A stretch of 7,551 nt of DNA from Clostridiales bacterium (GTDB lineage Bacteria; Bacillota; Clostridia; Christensenellales; CAG-314): positions 27,183-34,733 of the forward strand of contig DPQS01000041.1 of the NCBI GenBank assembly GCA_003537755.1. The letters are read 5' to 3'. The translations under genes were made by a program, and so were the position numbers. Shown here in pieces: positions 1 to 6,092 of this stretch. Under the pieces are notes generated by a model. That model had not been told where the DNA came from. It ran no database searches and saw only the letters and a list, made by a program, of their open reading frames with translations. Within the stretch, counting starts at the first letter, position 1, and each line of letters starts with the position of its first letter.

Positions 1-1
1 C

Positions 2-3000
2 GCTTATGTGCCCAAGCAAATGATCGAGTGGCTCAACACAAAGACCAAGTCGGAAGGCGACTACGACTGGTCAATCGCACCTCACGTGTACGGTTACCAC
101 CTTGCGCAGGCGGCGGTGTTCTACCTGGACACATACAAGGCACCCGACATTACCGTAATTCAGGGTGGTCGCAACGCAGGCATGACCAACGATTACGAAA
201 CGACGTCGAAAATTACTTTCAGCAACCTGGAACTTCTGGACGATTACCTCAATCAGGACGGAATGAAGTACAACGGTAATGTGCGTAAGGTTTACATGAC
301 GGAGTCGGGCGTGTCCACCTACTGGCGTGACAAGGATTACAGCAAAGACGGACTTGCGCTTCAGGCGGCTACAATTGCGGCGGCTTACTACAAGGTTTCA
401 CAACTGGATTCCATCGTGTCATTCTGTTACTACCGCGCATACGACAATGAAACCGAAGCAAGTTCGCACGCTTTGTTCGGTCTGCACGAAACGGATCGCA
501 CGGCTAAACCTTCGTATGAGGTTTACAAGTACATCGACACTCAATACTCGCAACTTGTTGCCAACAAGTACATTGACGCGTTGTCCTACTTCGATTACAA
601 TACGCTTGAACTGCAGAAGTACGGCAAAGACTTTAATTCCTACACCGACCTTCTTAACATCTACAATACCAAACACGATTTCGGCGAATTCGACTGGAAA
701 CGGGCAACTCCCGTAACCGCACCGACTGTGTACGAATGGGAAGATAAAATCGACATGGGGAGTGTCAAACTGGAAAGTAAGGCTTTTATGTATGACGGCA
801 AAGAGCACTCGCTTGCAATTTCGGGTACTTTGCCCGAGGGCGTAACGGTAACTTACAGCGAAAACAACAGTCTGACAAACATAGGCATCGAAGAAGTGAC
901 GGCTACATTTACTAAAAACGATGAAGTCGTCGCAATCCGTAAGGCTACGCTTGAAGTAACCAAAATTTACACAGACAAAAAGGTTTACGCGCTGGGCGAA
1001 AAGATTTACGTTACGGCGTACATTGACGAAAATCTTGCCAAGAACGCCTGGCTGGGCATCTTCAGGGAAGATGACAACATCGAAAAGGATCCAAGTAGGT
1101 ACTGGTACTATCTCAATACCAACGGAGACAGAAACTTGCGCACGGTGTGCCTGCAGGAACAAACTGACAACTTGCAAGGAGGCGTTACCGCAGGCACCTA
1201 CACGATAGTGTATTTCGCTAACGGTGGCTACGATGTACTGTACAGCACGCAAATCAAGGTTGTTGCAAACAGAAACATTACCGACGACGTAAGCGGAGTT
1301 ACGCTTGCTGACGACGCGGTGATTTACAACGGCAAAATGCACACGATGACGGTCAATGGCAACCTGCCCGAAGGCGTAAGCGTGCGCTACACAAACAACG
1401 AACAAACGGAAGTGGGCGTTTACCAGGTGATGGCGGAACTTATCAAAGACGGTAAAGTTATTGCTACGAGATACGCCGTACTTACAATCGAAGCGGATAA
1501 CGTCGACCGTCTGACTACAAGCAAGACAAGTTACGAGGTCGGCGAAGACATCATGGTTACGGCAACTGCCGTATCCAATGCCCCTGCAGAAAGTTGGTGG
1601 GTAGGTTTGTACCTCAAGGAAGACGACCTGTCGACGGGAATTTACTCCATTTACTGGTACTACACGCGTGACGACGCTCACATCAACGGTACGGCTTACA
1701 ACATCCGCGATCAGAAGCACAACAGCGAACGCGCCGATTACGTAACTATTCCCGTAGGCAATTACAAACTGGTACTGTTTGACGGCGAAGGTGAAGTGGT
1801 TAAGACTGTAGAATTTTCCGTCGTTCCATCGACTGTTACTGAAAAAGGCACGATTACAACCGACAAGACAACTTACACCCAGGGCGAAAGCGTAATGGTT
1901 ACAGCAACCTGTTCCGAAAAAATCGGCAGCAAAGTTTACTGGGTTGGTATTTACAAGAAGGGCGAAAAGCCCGATGACGTTTATTCCATTTATTGGTACT
2001 ACGTCAAGGACGAAAACCACACAAGCGGCACTGCATACGACATCAAGTTGCAGAATGCCAACGACCGCGCAGACTTCTCGGTAGTGGGTAGTTTGCCGGC
2101 GGGCGAATACACGTTGGTACTGTTCAACAACAGCGGTTACTCCGTTGAAACCAGCGTAGACATCACTATTACAGGTGGCGACACGCCGACTCCGCCCACA
2201 CCTACGGTACCTAACGTAGTGCTGGACAAAACGGTGTACGAAGTAGGCGAGGTTATCAATGTTACCTGTAACGTTGCCGAAGGCAGCACTGCTCAGACCT
2301 GGTGGGTAGGAGTTTACGGCGACGGTGAGCAACCTTCCGGTGACATTCGTTCCTATCTGTGGTACTATGTTGAGGACGGTAGTCATGTAAATGGCGGCAC
2401 ATATAACATTCTTGTCGAAGACCGCAGTTCCGGTCGTATAGATAAGGCAGAGTTGCCGGCAGGCAAATATCAGGTACTGTTGTTTGCTCCCGACGGAAGC
2501 ATTGTGTTGTCTGCTAAGTTTACCGTCAAGGAAAGCGAAGTTGTAGAAGAAAAAGCTATTAAAACAAACAAGACGGAATACGCTTTTGGTGAAGACGTAC
2601 TTGTTACGGCAACATGCCCTGCGGATGTAACCGACTGGTGGGTCGGTCTGTATCTCAAAAACGAAGACCCCACACAGGCAGGAGTCTCTTCCATTTACTG
2701 GTACAGCGTTGTTGACGCAAACCACGTAAGTGGCACGGCGTACAACATCAAGTCGCAAACGGCAAACAAACGGACCGACTATCTGGATTTGCCGGCAGGC
2801 GAGTACAAAATGGTGCTGTTCAACACAAGCGGTTACACCGTACAAGATGTCGCTTACTTCACAATTGCGGCTTCAGCGGATACGACGGAACCGACACTGA
2901 CAATCGGCAAAAACACGTTTAACGCAGGCGAAACAATTGAGTTTACGACAGTACGTCCCATGGACGGTAAGTATTATTGGTGGGGACTGTACAAAGCCGA

Positions 3001-3178
3001 CCAAACGCCCGGCGGAGATGGCGTTGTATCCATCAACTGGGGTGAAGTAAACCAGACAAGTAAGAACTTTACTTTGAAAAACCTCACCGCAGGCAGTTAC
3101 AAAGTGGTGCTTTTCGATACATCCGGCTTTACCGCGGTTGCCACAATCGAATTTACCGTTGTTGCGGCAGGTGAGTAA
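2..3178 (+). CDS. Secreted multi-modular glycosidase-like protein (DUF5722-type domain, MBG-like domains, six Ig-like modules), 5' partial
   Basis: The frame is open to the left edge, so the true start, signal peptide and much of the catalytic domain lie outside. The first ~230 residues (nt 2-700) read like the end of a TIM-barrel glycosidase: an APHVYGY segment near nt 80-97, a strand-end YMTESGVS whose Glu (nt 302-304) sits where a catalytic or binding acid would be, and a terminal YKYID. From memory this matches DUF5722 proteins, which often carry carbohydrate-related accessory domains; the substrate is unknown. Two MBG-like Ig domains follow (nt ~730-963 and ~1270-1497; YDGK/YNGK and LPEGV motifs), then modules with a W-x-G-x-Y/F signature (one at nt ~958-1272, five at ~1498-3175) and a Pro/Thr linker at 2174-2212. 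The C-terminus (FTVVAAGE) has no LPXTG signal or membrane anchor. The stop overlaps the next ATG by one base. Confidence is high for a secreted modular protein and moderate for DUF5722. Confidence 0.8.
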   Translation, partial: AYVPKQMIEWLNTKTKSEGDYDWSIAPHVYGYHLAQAAVFYLDTYKAPDITVIQGGRNAGMTNDYETTSKITFSNLELLDDYLNQDGMKYNGNVRKVYMTESGVSTYWRDKDYSKDGLALQAATIAAAYYKVSQLDSIVSFCYYRAYDNETEASSHALFGLHETDRTAKPSYEVYKYIDTQYSQLVANKYIDALSYFDYNTLELQKYGKDFNSYTDLLNIYNTKHDFGEFDWKRATPVTAPTVYEWEDKIDMGSVKLESKAFMYDGKEHSLAISGTLPEGVTVTYSENNSLTNIGIEEVTATFTKNDEVVAIRKATLEVTKIYTDKKVYALGEKIYVTAYIDENLAKNAWLGIFREDDNIEKDPSRYWYYLNTNGDRNLRTVCLQEQTDNLQGGVTAGTYTIVYFANGGYDVLYSTQIKVVANRNITDDVSGVTLADDAVIYNGKMHTMTVNGNLPEGVSVRYTNNEQTEVGVYQVMAELIKDGKVIATRYAVLTIEADNVDRLTTSKTSYEVGEDIMVTATAVSNAPAESWWVGLYLKEDDLSTGIYSIYWYYTRDDAHINGTAYNIRDQKHNSERADYVTIPVGNYKLVLFDGEGEVVKTVEFSVVPSTVTEKGTITTDKTTYTQGESVMVTATCSEKIGSKVYWVGIYKKGEKPDDVYSIYWYYVKDENHTSGTAYDIKLQNANDRADFSVVGSLPAGEYTLVLFNNSGYSVETSVDITITGGDTPTPPTPTVPNVVLDKTVYEVGEVINVTCNVAEGSTAQTWWVGVYGDGEQPSGDIRSYLWYYVEDGSHVNGGTYNILVEDRSSGRIDKAELPAGKYQVLLFAPDGSIVLSAKFTVKESEVVEEKAIKTNKTEYAFGEDVLVTATCPADVTDWWVGLYLKNEDPTQAGVSSIYWYSVVDANHVSGTAYNIKSQTANKRTDYLDLPAGEYKMVLFNTSGYTVQDVAYFTIAASADTTEPTLTIGKNTFNAGETIEFTTVRPMDGKYYWWGLYKADQTPGGDGVVSINWGEVNQTSKNFTLKNLTAGSYKVVLFDTSGFTAVATIEFTVVAAGE
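958..3175 (+). repeat. Six protein-level repeats of a ~105-residue Ig-like module (W-x-G-x-Y/F module)
   Basis: The modules lie at about nt 958-1272, 1498-1830, 1831-2173, 2213-2538, 2539-2871 and 2872-3175; the first is separated from the rest by the second MBG-like domain. The shared plan is a K-x-x-Y-x-x-GE opening, a V-T-A/C strand, WWVGLY or a variant, then SIYWYY, an H-x-x-GTAYNI stretch in the middle copies, LPAGEY, and a closing VLF-x-x-SGY. Copies 2-5 are the most alike; copy 1 and copy 6 diverge and lack the GTAYNI stretch. The pattern suggests a beta-sandwich. Similarity is clearer in protein than in DNA, so the duplication is not recent. I do not know a family name for it. Confidence 0.85.
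3169..3174 (+). promoter_or_regulatory. Ribosome binding site (AGGTGA) inside the end of the upstream gene
   Basis: AGGTGA pairs with the 3' end of 16S rRNA and ends three bases before the ATG at 3178. It lies inside the last codons of the upstream gene, whose TAA shares its last base with that ATG. This layout supports coupled translation of the two surface-protein genes. Confidence 0.7.
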
Positions 3179-4836
3179 TGAAATCGAAGATTACAAAAAT
3201 CGTTGTTGTGTTGCTTGCTCTCGTTACGGTGGCGCAGTTGTGCCTTGCGGGATGTAACCTTGACAACAACGGAGACAACGGTGACAAATTTACAATAGTT
3301 AGTAAGTCCGTCTACATGCGCGGTGAGGAAATCGTCCTTACCGCAAGCGGCGACGGCGACGACTGGGTGGGCGTTTATCGCGAAAAGGACGACGTAAGGC
3401 AAGTTGACCCAATTGCAAGTTACAAAGTGTACGCCGACGGATTTTTGTCCGGGCAAAGTTACATCGTGCAACGTTCGGCAACTTTTTACGACAGTCGTCA
3501 GGCGTTTAAGGACTTTCCTGCCGTCAAGTACAAAGTGGTTCTGTTTGGTGACGCTACAAAAACAAAAGTGCTCAAAACCGAGTATTTCAGCGTGGCGGAC
3601 AAGGATTTGACCGTGCCTACGGCTCCGACCAAACTTGCCTACAAGCAGGCGTTGCCTGGCAGCGGTTTTGCCGACGGAACGCTGACTGTAGACTTCGATT
3701 CGGAAAACTTCAACGCGACGGAACTCGTGTTGTACTGGGCAGACGACAACGGTATTCTTGCCGACTGGACGTCCCTTGCCAAGGTAAAAATCAGCGGAAA
3801 TCCGTTTGTGTACAACTTTGTGCCAAGCAGTATTATCCCCAAAGGTGCGACAAAATTACGTGCGTACTCGGTAAACAAAAAAGGTACAAGTGAAAACTAC
3901 GCCGAGGTTGAACTTTCCGCAAACAGCGGTTTTGTTGCAAGCGGAACTTTGCTCAGCAGTTTCAATGTGGTCAGCGACATTCACATCGCGCGCACGGGCG
4001 AACACCTTGGCAGCGGTGCGGAAACGCAGACACTGCACGACGCACACCTCAAGGCGATGGCGGAAGATATTGTCAAAATCAACCCGAACAGCCAGGCACT
4101 TGTAATTGTCGGCGACATCGCAAACAGCGGACGTGAGTCCGAGTGGATTGCAACCAAACAAATTCTTTCGTCCGTCAGCGGACTGCCGCAAGTGTACTAC
4201 TCGATTGGCAACCACGATTTGTACCACGGCAAATATGACGTGGAGCTGGCTTATTTCCTTAAATATGCCGAGGTTGACAAGGTTTATTACGAAAAAGAAA
4301 TTGCAGGATATACGCACATTTTCCTCGGCTCGGAAAACAGCAACGCCGACACGCGCGGTGTGGACGCCTACATTGGCGACGAACAACTTGCCTGGCTTGA
4401 CGCAAGACTGACTGCGCTTACGACTGCGGACAAAAACAAGCAAGTGTTTGTGTACCTGCATCAGTCGCTGTACGACACAATTGCAGGCAGTTTCAAAGGG
4501 CAGGGATGGAACGGCGTTATGCAGGACGCAAAACTGCGTGCCGTGCTGAAAAAGTTCCCGCAGGTGTACCTGTTTAACGGACACAGCCACTGGGATATGA
4601 ACAGCGTAGGCAATCTTCATAATGCCGACGGCGAATTGCCCAATATTCTCAACACGGCTGCGGTTGCGTATTTGTGGGACAGCAGCGACAACCCGACCGG
4701 TGTTTACCTCAGAGGCTCACAAGGCTACTACGTAATGGTTTACGGCGACAAAGTGGTGGTAAGGGGACGCGATTTTGAGCAAGGTAAATGGATTGCCTCG
4801 GCATGCTACGCGCTGACAAACGGAAGCGTACAGTAA
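3178..4836 (+). CDS. Lipoprotein with Ig-like module and calcineurin-like metallophosphoesterase domain
   Basis: The 552-residue product starts with a lipoprotein signal: a KSKITK positive end, a hydrophobic core and the lipobox LAGC with Cys26 as the lipidation site, then an Asn/Asp/Gly-rich linker. It should sit on the outer face of the membrane. Residues ~37-143 are a divergent copy of the W-x-G-x-Y module of the upstream protein (DDWVGVY). Residues ~144-254 form a second Ig/FN3-like domain. Residues ~260-525 are a metallophosphoesterase with the full metal-site set: D267-x-H269, GDIAN with D313 and N316, GNHD 344-347, H428 and GHSH 468-471. All catalytic motifs are present, so the enzyme should be active as a phosphomono- or diesterase; the substrate cannot be read from sequence. 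The ATG overlaps the upstream stop, so both genes are probably one transcript. An extracellular role next to a glycosidase-like protein suggests work on phosphorylated glycans, teichoic acids or nutrients, but this is inference. Confidence 0.93.
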   Translation: MKSKITKIVVVLLALVTVAQLCLAGCNLDNNGDNGDKFTIVSKSVYMRGEEIVLTASGDGDDWVGVYREKDDVRQVDPIASYKVYADGFLSGQSYIVQRSATFYDSRQAFKDFPAVKYKVVLFGDATKTKVLKTEYFSVADKDLTVPTAPTKLAYKQALPGSGFADGTLTVDFDSENFNATELVLYWADDNGILADWTSLAKVKISGNPFVYNFVPSSIIPKGATKLRAYSVNKKGTSENYAEVELSANSGFVASGTLLSSFNVVSDIHIARTGEHLGSGAETQTLHDAHLKAMAEDIVKINPNSQALVIVGDIANSGRESEWIATKQILSSVSGLPQVYYSIGNHDLYHGKYDVELAYFLKYAEVDKVYYEKEIAGYTHIFLGSENSNADTRGVDAYIGDEQLAWLDARLTALTTADKNKQVFVYLHQSLYDTIAGSFKGQGWNGVMQDAKLRAVLKKFPQVYLFNGHSHWDMNSVGNLHNADGELPNILNTAAVAYLWDSSDNPTGVYLRGSQGYYVMVYGDKVVVRGRDFEQGKWIASACYALTNGSVQ

Positions 4837-4860
4837 GCGTTCCGACGTGCAGTTAAGCGT

Positions 4861-4880
4861 CGCGGCAACTTTTTGCGGCG
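4861..4880 (+). other. Imperfect hairpin just before the MerR gene ribosome binding site
   Basis: CGCGGCAA and TTGCGGCG can pair around a four-base loop with one G-G mismatch. The last base touches the GGAGGAG Shine-Dalgarno sequence. It lacks a following T tract, so it is a poor intrinsic terminator and could instead influence ribosome access. I see no clear sigma-A promoter in the 56-base gap. Confidence 0.35.
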
Positions 4881-4886
4881 GAGGAG
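4880..4886 (+). promoter_or_regulatory. Ribosome binding site of the MerR-family gene
   Basis: GGAGGAG ends six bases before the ATG at 4893, a near-ideal spacing that fixes this start codon. Confidence 0.85.
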
Positions 4887-4892
4887 CAGAAT

Positions 4893-5339
4893 ATGTTTTG
4901 CACGGTTGGTGAAATAGCAAAACGAATGGGCGTTGCCGCAAGCACGCTTCGTTACTACGACAAGGAAGGCTTGTTGCCGTTTGTCGAGCGTTCCGACGGG
5001 GGCATACGCATGTTTAAGGATTCCGACATGGAAAGCCTTGCCATGATAGAGTGCCTCAAGAAGACCGGTATGTCCATCAAGGATATCAAGTTGTTTATGG
5101 ATTTGTGTGCCGATGGCGACAGCACGATTGATGCTCGGCTGCAACTTATCGACCGCCAGCGCGACAGTGTAACGGCGCAGATTGACCAATTGCAGCAAAC
5201 GCTTGCCACGCTCAATTACAAGCATTGGTTTTACCAAACGGCTGCGGAAGGCGGCTCGACAGCCTACCCCAAAAGCCTTCCCGACGAAGCTATTCCGCCG
5301 GAAATCCTTGCCGCCCGCAAAAATCTTCGCGGAAGGTAA
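4893..5339 (+). CDS. MerR-family transcriptional regulator (NmlR/AdhR-like)
   Basis: The 148-residue product has the MerR DNA-binding domain at the N-terminus: helix-turn-helix at about residues 4-22 (TVGEIAKRMGVAASTLRYYD), the LRYYDKEGLL signature, and a wing with GGIRMF at 36-41. A second helical pair contains CLKKTGMSIKDIK (54-66). Residues ~80-110 look like the antiparallel dimer coiled coil (RQRDSVTAQIDQLQQTL), followed by KHWFYQTA. There is no large ligand-binding domain, so it is a short MerR type. Cys54 falls where AdhR/NmlR-type regulators have the conserved cysteine linked to aldehyde or thiol stress; that assignment is from memory. MerR proteins usually act at promoters with long spacers near their own gene; none was identified here, and no oxidoreductase target is in view. 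Transcription may read through from the lipoprotein gene. Confidence 0.92.
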   Translation: MFCTVGEIAKRMGVAASTLRYYDKEGLLPFVERSDGGIRMFKDSDMESLAMIECLKKTGMSIKDIKLFMDLCADGDSTIDARLQLIDRQRDSVTAQIDQLQQTLATLNYKHWFYQTAAEGGSTAYPKSLPDEAIPPEILAARKNLRGR

Positions 5340-5397
5340 GGCGCGCAGTAGGGCGAAGTTTGTGTTTTGTTGAAACCGCAAAAGGTGATTGGAATGT

Positions 5398-5428
5398 AAA
5401 AAAAATGCAGACACGGAGATGTCTGCAT
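5398..5428 (-). terminator. Intrinsic terminator of tRNA-Arg (minus strand)
   Basis: ATGCAGACA and TGTCTGCAT form a perfect nine-base stem around a six-base loop. On the minus strand it is followed at once by eight T residues (A tract 5398-5405 on plus). It begins two bases after the encoded CCA end of the tRNA. There is no T tract on the plus side, so it is not expected to stop the MerR transcript. Confidence 0.92.
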
Positions 5429-5430
5429 GG

Positions 5431-5505
5431 TGGTCTACCTGCCGAGAGTCGAACTCGGATCAATGCCGTCGGAGGGCATCATTCTATCCATTAGACTACA
5501 GGTAG
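5431..5505 (-). tRNA. tRNA-Arg, anticodon CCG, CCA end encoded
   Basis: Read on minus, the acceptor strands CTACCTG (5505-5499) and CAGGTAG (5441-5435) pair fully, followed by discriminator A and an encoded CCA (5433-5431). The T arm is CCGAG/TTCGACT/CTCGG. The anticodon arm is ATGCC/CTCCGAC/GGCAT, giving anticodon CCG (plus 5470-5472), which reads the Arg codon CGG. The variable loop is four bases. The D arm GTCT-AATGGATA-GAAT keeps the usual loop, but its stem is weak in the standard register: G-T, T-A, a C-A mismatch and T-G. Size and all other invariant features are normal. Confidence 0.95.
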
Positions 5506-5519
5506 ACGTTTACTTTGTT

Positions 5520-5548
5520 ATTTTACCACAAAGTCGGTTTGTTAGCAA
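5520..5548 (-). promoter_or_regulatory. Probable sigma-A promoter of tRNA-Arg
   Basis: On minus, a -35 box TTGCTA (5548-5543) and a -10 box TAAAAT (5525-5520) are 17 bases apart. The -10 box lies 14 bases before the first tRNA base, leaving room for a short leader. Both boxes differ from consensus, but their position just before a tRNA is telling. Confidence 0.65.
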
Positions 5549-5619
5549 TGGTTGTGCGTTATTTTTCGCGCAAAATGTGCACGGCGGTAAAAATATTTTG
5601 TCAAATTGCGTAAAAACAA

Positions 5620-5648
5620 TTGATAATTGCGACGGTTTATGATATATT
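5620..5648 (+). promoter_or_regulatory. Probable sigma-A promoter of tRNA-Leu
   Basis: TTGATA (5620-5625) and TATATT (5643-5648) are separated by 17 bases. Transcription would begin near 5655, a few bases before the mature tRNA start at 5662. The two tRNA genes are thus divergently expressed from separate promoters in the 5506-5661 gap. Confidence 0.75.
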
Positions 5649-5661
5649 AAGTAGGCTGATT

Positions 5662-5747
5662 GCTGGTGTGGTGGAATGGCAGACGCGTCGGACTCAAAAT
5701 CCGATGTTGGAGACAACATGTGGGTTCAAGTCCCACCACCAGCACCA
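5662..5747 (+). tRNA. tRNA-Leu, anticodon CAA, CCA end encoded
   Basis: The acceptor strands GCTGGTG and CACCAGC pair fully, followed by A and an encoded CCA (5745-5747). The anticodon arm TCGGA/CTCAAAA/TCCGA gives CAA (5695-5697), decoding TTG. A long variable arm (GTTG-GAGA-CAAC) marks it as a class II tRNA, as expected for Leu. The T arm is GTGGG/TTCAAGT/CCCAC. Length is 86 bases with CCA. Confidence 0.97.
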
Positions 5748-5751
5748 ATGT

Positions 5752-5780
5752 GCCTCGGGTTTTGCCCGAGGCTTTTTTTT
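5752..5780 (+). terminator. Intrinsic terminator of tRNA-Leu
   Basis: GCCTCGGG and CCCGAGGC form a perfect eight-base GC-rich stem with a TTTTG loop, followed by eight T residues. It starts four bases after the encoded CCA. Confidence 0.96.
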
Positions 5781-5788
5781 GTTTTTGT

Positions 5789-5837
5789 GGCTCGGAAGCG
5801 GTAGTGTTCGGTTAGTTTTGGTGGAATACTCGCAAAA
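5789..5837 (+). repeat. Left copy of an imperfect direct repeat flanking the nuclease cassette
   Basis: This stretch aligns without gaps to 7286-7334. The 23-base core (5815-5837 against 7312-7334) matches at 20 positions by hand count, including GTTTTG, GAATACT and GCAAAA; the 26 bases before it match at 14. The copies lie outside the promoter and terminator of the two-gene operon. They could be remnants of a recombination site or of a duplicated neighbourhood; the AT-rich setting makes chance similarity possible. Confidence 0.45.
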
Positions 5838-5838
5838 G

Positions 5839-5886
5839 ACGCTCTTGTTTCCCCAAGGTCAGGGGAAGGCATAGATGCAAGGGCGT
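5839..5886 (+). other. Possible structured element (nested inverted repeats)
   Basis: ACGCTCTTG (5839-5847) can pair with CAAGGGCGT (5878-5886) as nine pairs including one G-T pair. Inside it, TTCCCC (5849-5854) pairs perfectly with GGGGAA (5862-5867) around a seven-base loop; ten bases, GGCATAGATG, remain unpaired. It lies past a strong terminator and before the next promoter, so it is unclear whether it is transcribed. It could equally be a DNA-level site. Confidence 0.4.
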
Positions 5887-6017
5887 TCGCAAGCAAATTG
5901 AGTGGGATAGTTTATTTTTAATTGTCTTTTTATTAAAATTAAATTAGTTGAATGCCGATTTCTAAGTTAAGAAATTATTGTTGGCGACGGCGAAATTTAC
6001 TCTAAAAAATATTGAAA

Positions 6018-6032
6018 ACTTTTAATAAAAGT
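6018..6032 (+). promoter_or_regulatory. Perfect AT-rich dyad directly upstream of the -35 box
   Basis: ACTTTT-AAT-AAAAGT is a perfect inverted repeat ending one base before TTGACA at 6034. Its position suits an operator or an UP-like element. The surrounding AT richness lowers confidence. Confidence 0.4.
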
Positions 6033-6033
6033 A

Positions 6034-6062
6034 TTGACAAATCAAGGGGGGGGGGGTATACT
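6034..6062 (+). promoter_or_regulatory. Near-consensus sigma-A promoter with an 11-G spacer tract (candidate phase-variable promoter)
   Basis: The -35 box is perfect TTGACA (6034-6039) and the -10 box is TATACT (6057-6062). The spacer is exactly 17 bases, of which 6046-6056 are 11 consecutive G residues. Transcription should begin near 6069, giving a leader of about 24 bases that carries the AGGAGG site. Homopolymer G or C runs in promoter spacers, as at porA of Neisseria meningitidis, vary in length during replication and so change spacer length and promoter strength. With 11 G the spacer is optimal, so this copy would be in a high-expression state. The phase-variation role is inference; the promoter boxes and tract are seen directly. 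Confidence 0.85.
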
Positions 6063-6075
6063 AAAGAAAAACTAA

Positions 6076-6082
6076 AAGGAGG
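6076..6082 (+). promoter_or_regulatory. Ribosome binding site of the 15-residue-repeat protein
   Basis: AAGGAGG lies ten bases before ATG 6093 and 13 before ATG 6096. It decides for 6093 and against the in-frame ATG at 6012, which is upstream of the promoter. Confidence 0.85.
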
Positions 6083-6092
6083 AATTGTAACT

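Larger units (their letters stand above)
5781..6033 (+). other. Non-coding stretch between tRNA-Leu and the G-tract promoter
   Basis: I find no gene here. It begins with one copy of an imperfect direct repeat (5789-5837), followed by an inverted structure (5839-5886), then a very AT-rich run with several short dyads (ATTTCT/AGAAAT at 5958-5975; ACTTTT/AAAAGT at 6018-6032) leading into the promoter. Base composition is clearly more AT-rich than in the genes to the left. Confidence 0.6.

Noticed and set aside
419..2845. Very long open frame on the minus strand opposite the modular surface gene
   Set aside because: It is antisense to a clearly conserved repeat-containing protein; its translation is Val/Cys/Phe-rich with no domain, and its openness follows from the codon bias of the plus-strand gene.
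1498..3175. Periodic repeats considered as a CRISPR array
   Set aside because: Period is about 330 bases, similarity is at protein level, and there are no short identical repeats with unique spacers.
3856..4620. Minus-strand open frame opposite the metallophosphoesterase
   Set aside because: It is antisense to intact catalytic motifs, has no ribosome site and shows no recognisable domain.
4806..5414. Minus-strand open frame opposite the MerR gene
   Set aside because: The plus-strand MerR reading has a full family signature and strong ribosome site; the antisense frame has neither.
5427..5642. Short plus-strand open frame through the tRNA-Arg region
   Set aside because: It covers the tRNA on the opposite strand and its promoter; no ribosome site or protein-like composition.
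5431..5747. tRNA pair considered as a classical integrase attachment site
   Set aside because: No integrase or second copy of a tRNA 3' end is found in the window; the flanking repeats lie outside the tRNA genes.
5620..5874. Short plus-strand open frame running through tRNA-Leu and its terminator
   Set aside because: It is explained by the tRNA and terminator sequences and has no start signal.
6012..6092. In-frame ATG at 6012 that would add 27 residues, including a Gly run, to the 76-residue protein
   Set aside because: It lies upstream of the promoter boxes and has no ribosome site; the AAGGAGG at 6076-6082 serves ATG 6093. The G tract is therefore a promoter feature, not a coding repeat.
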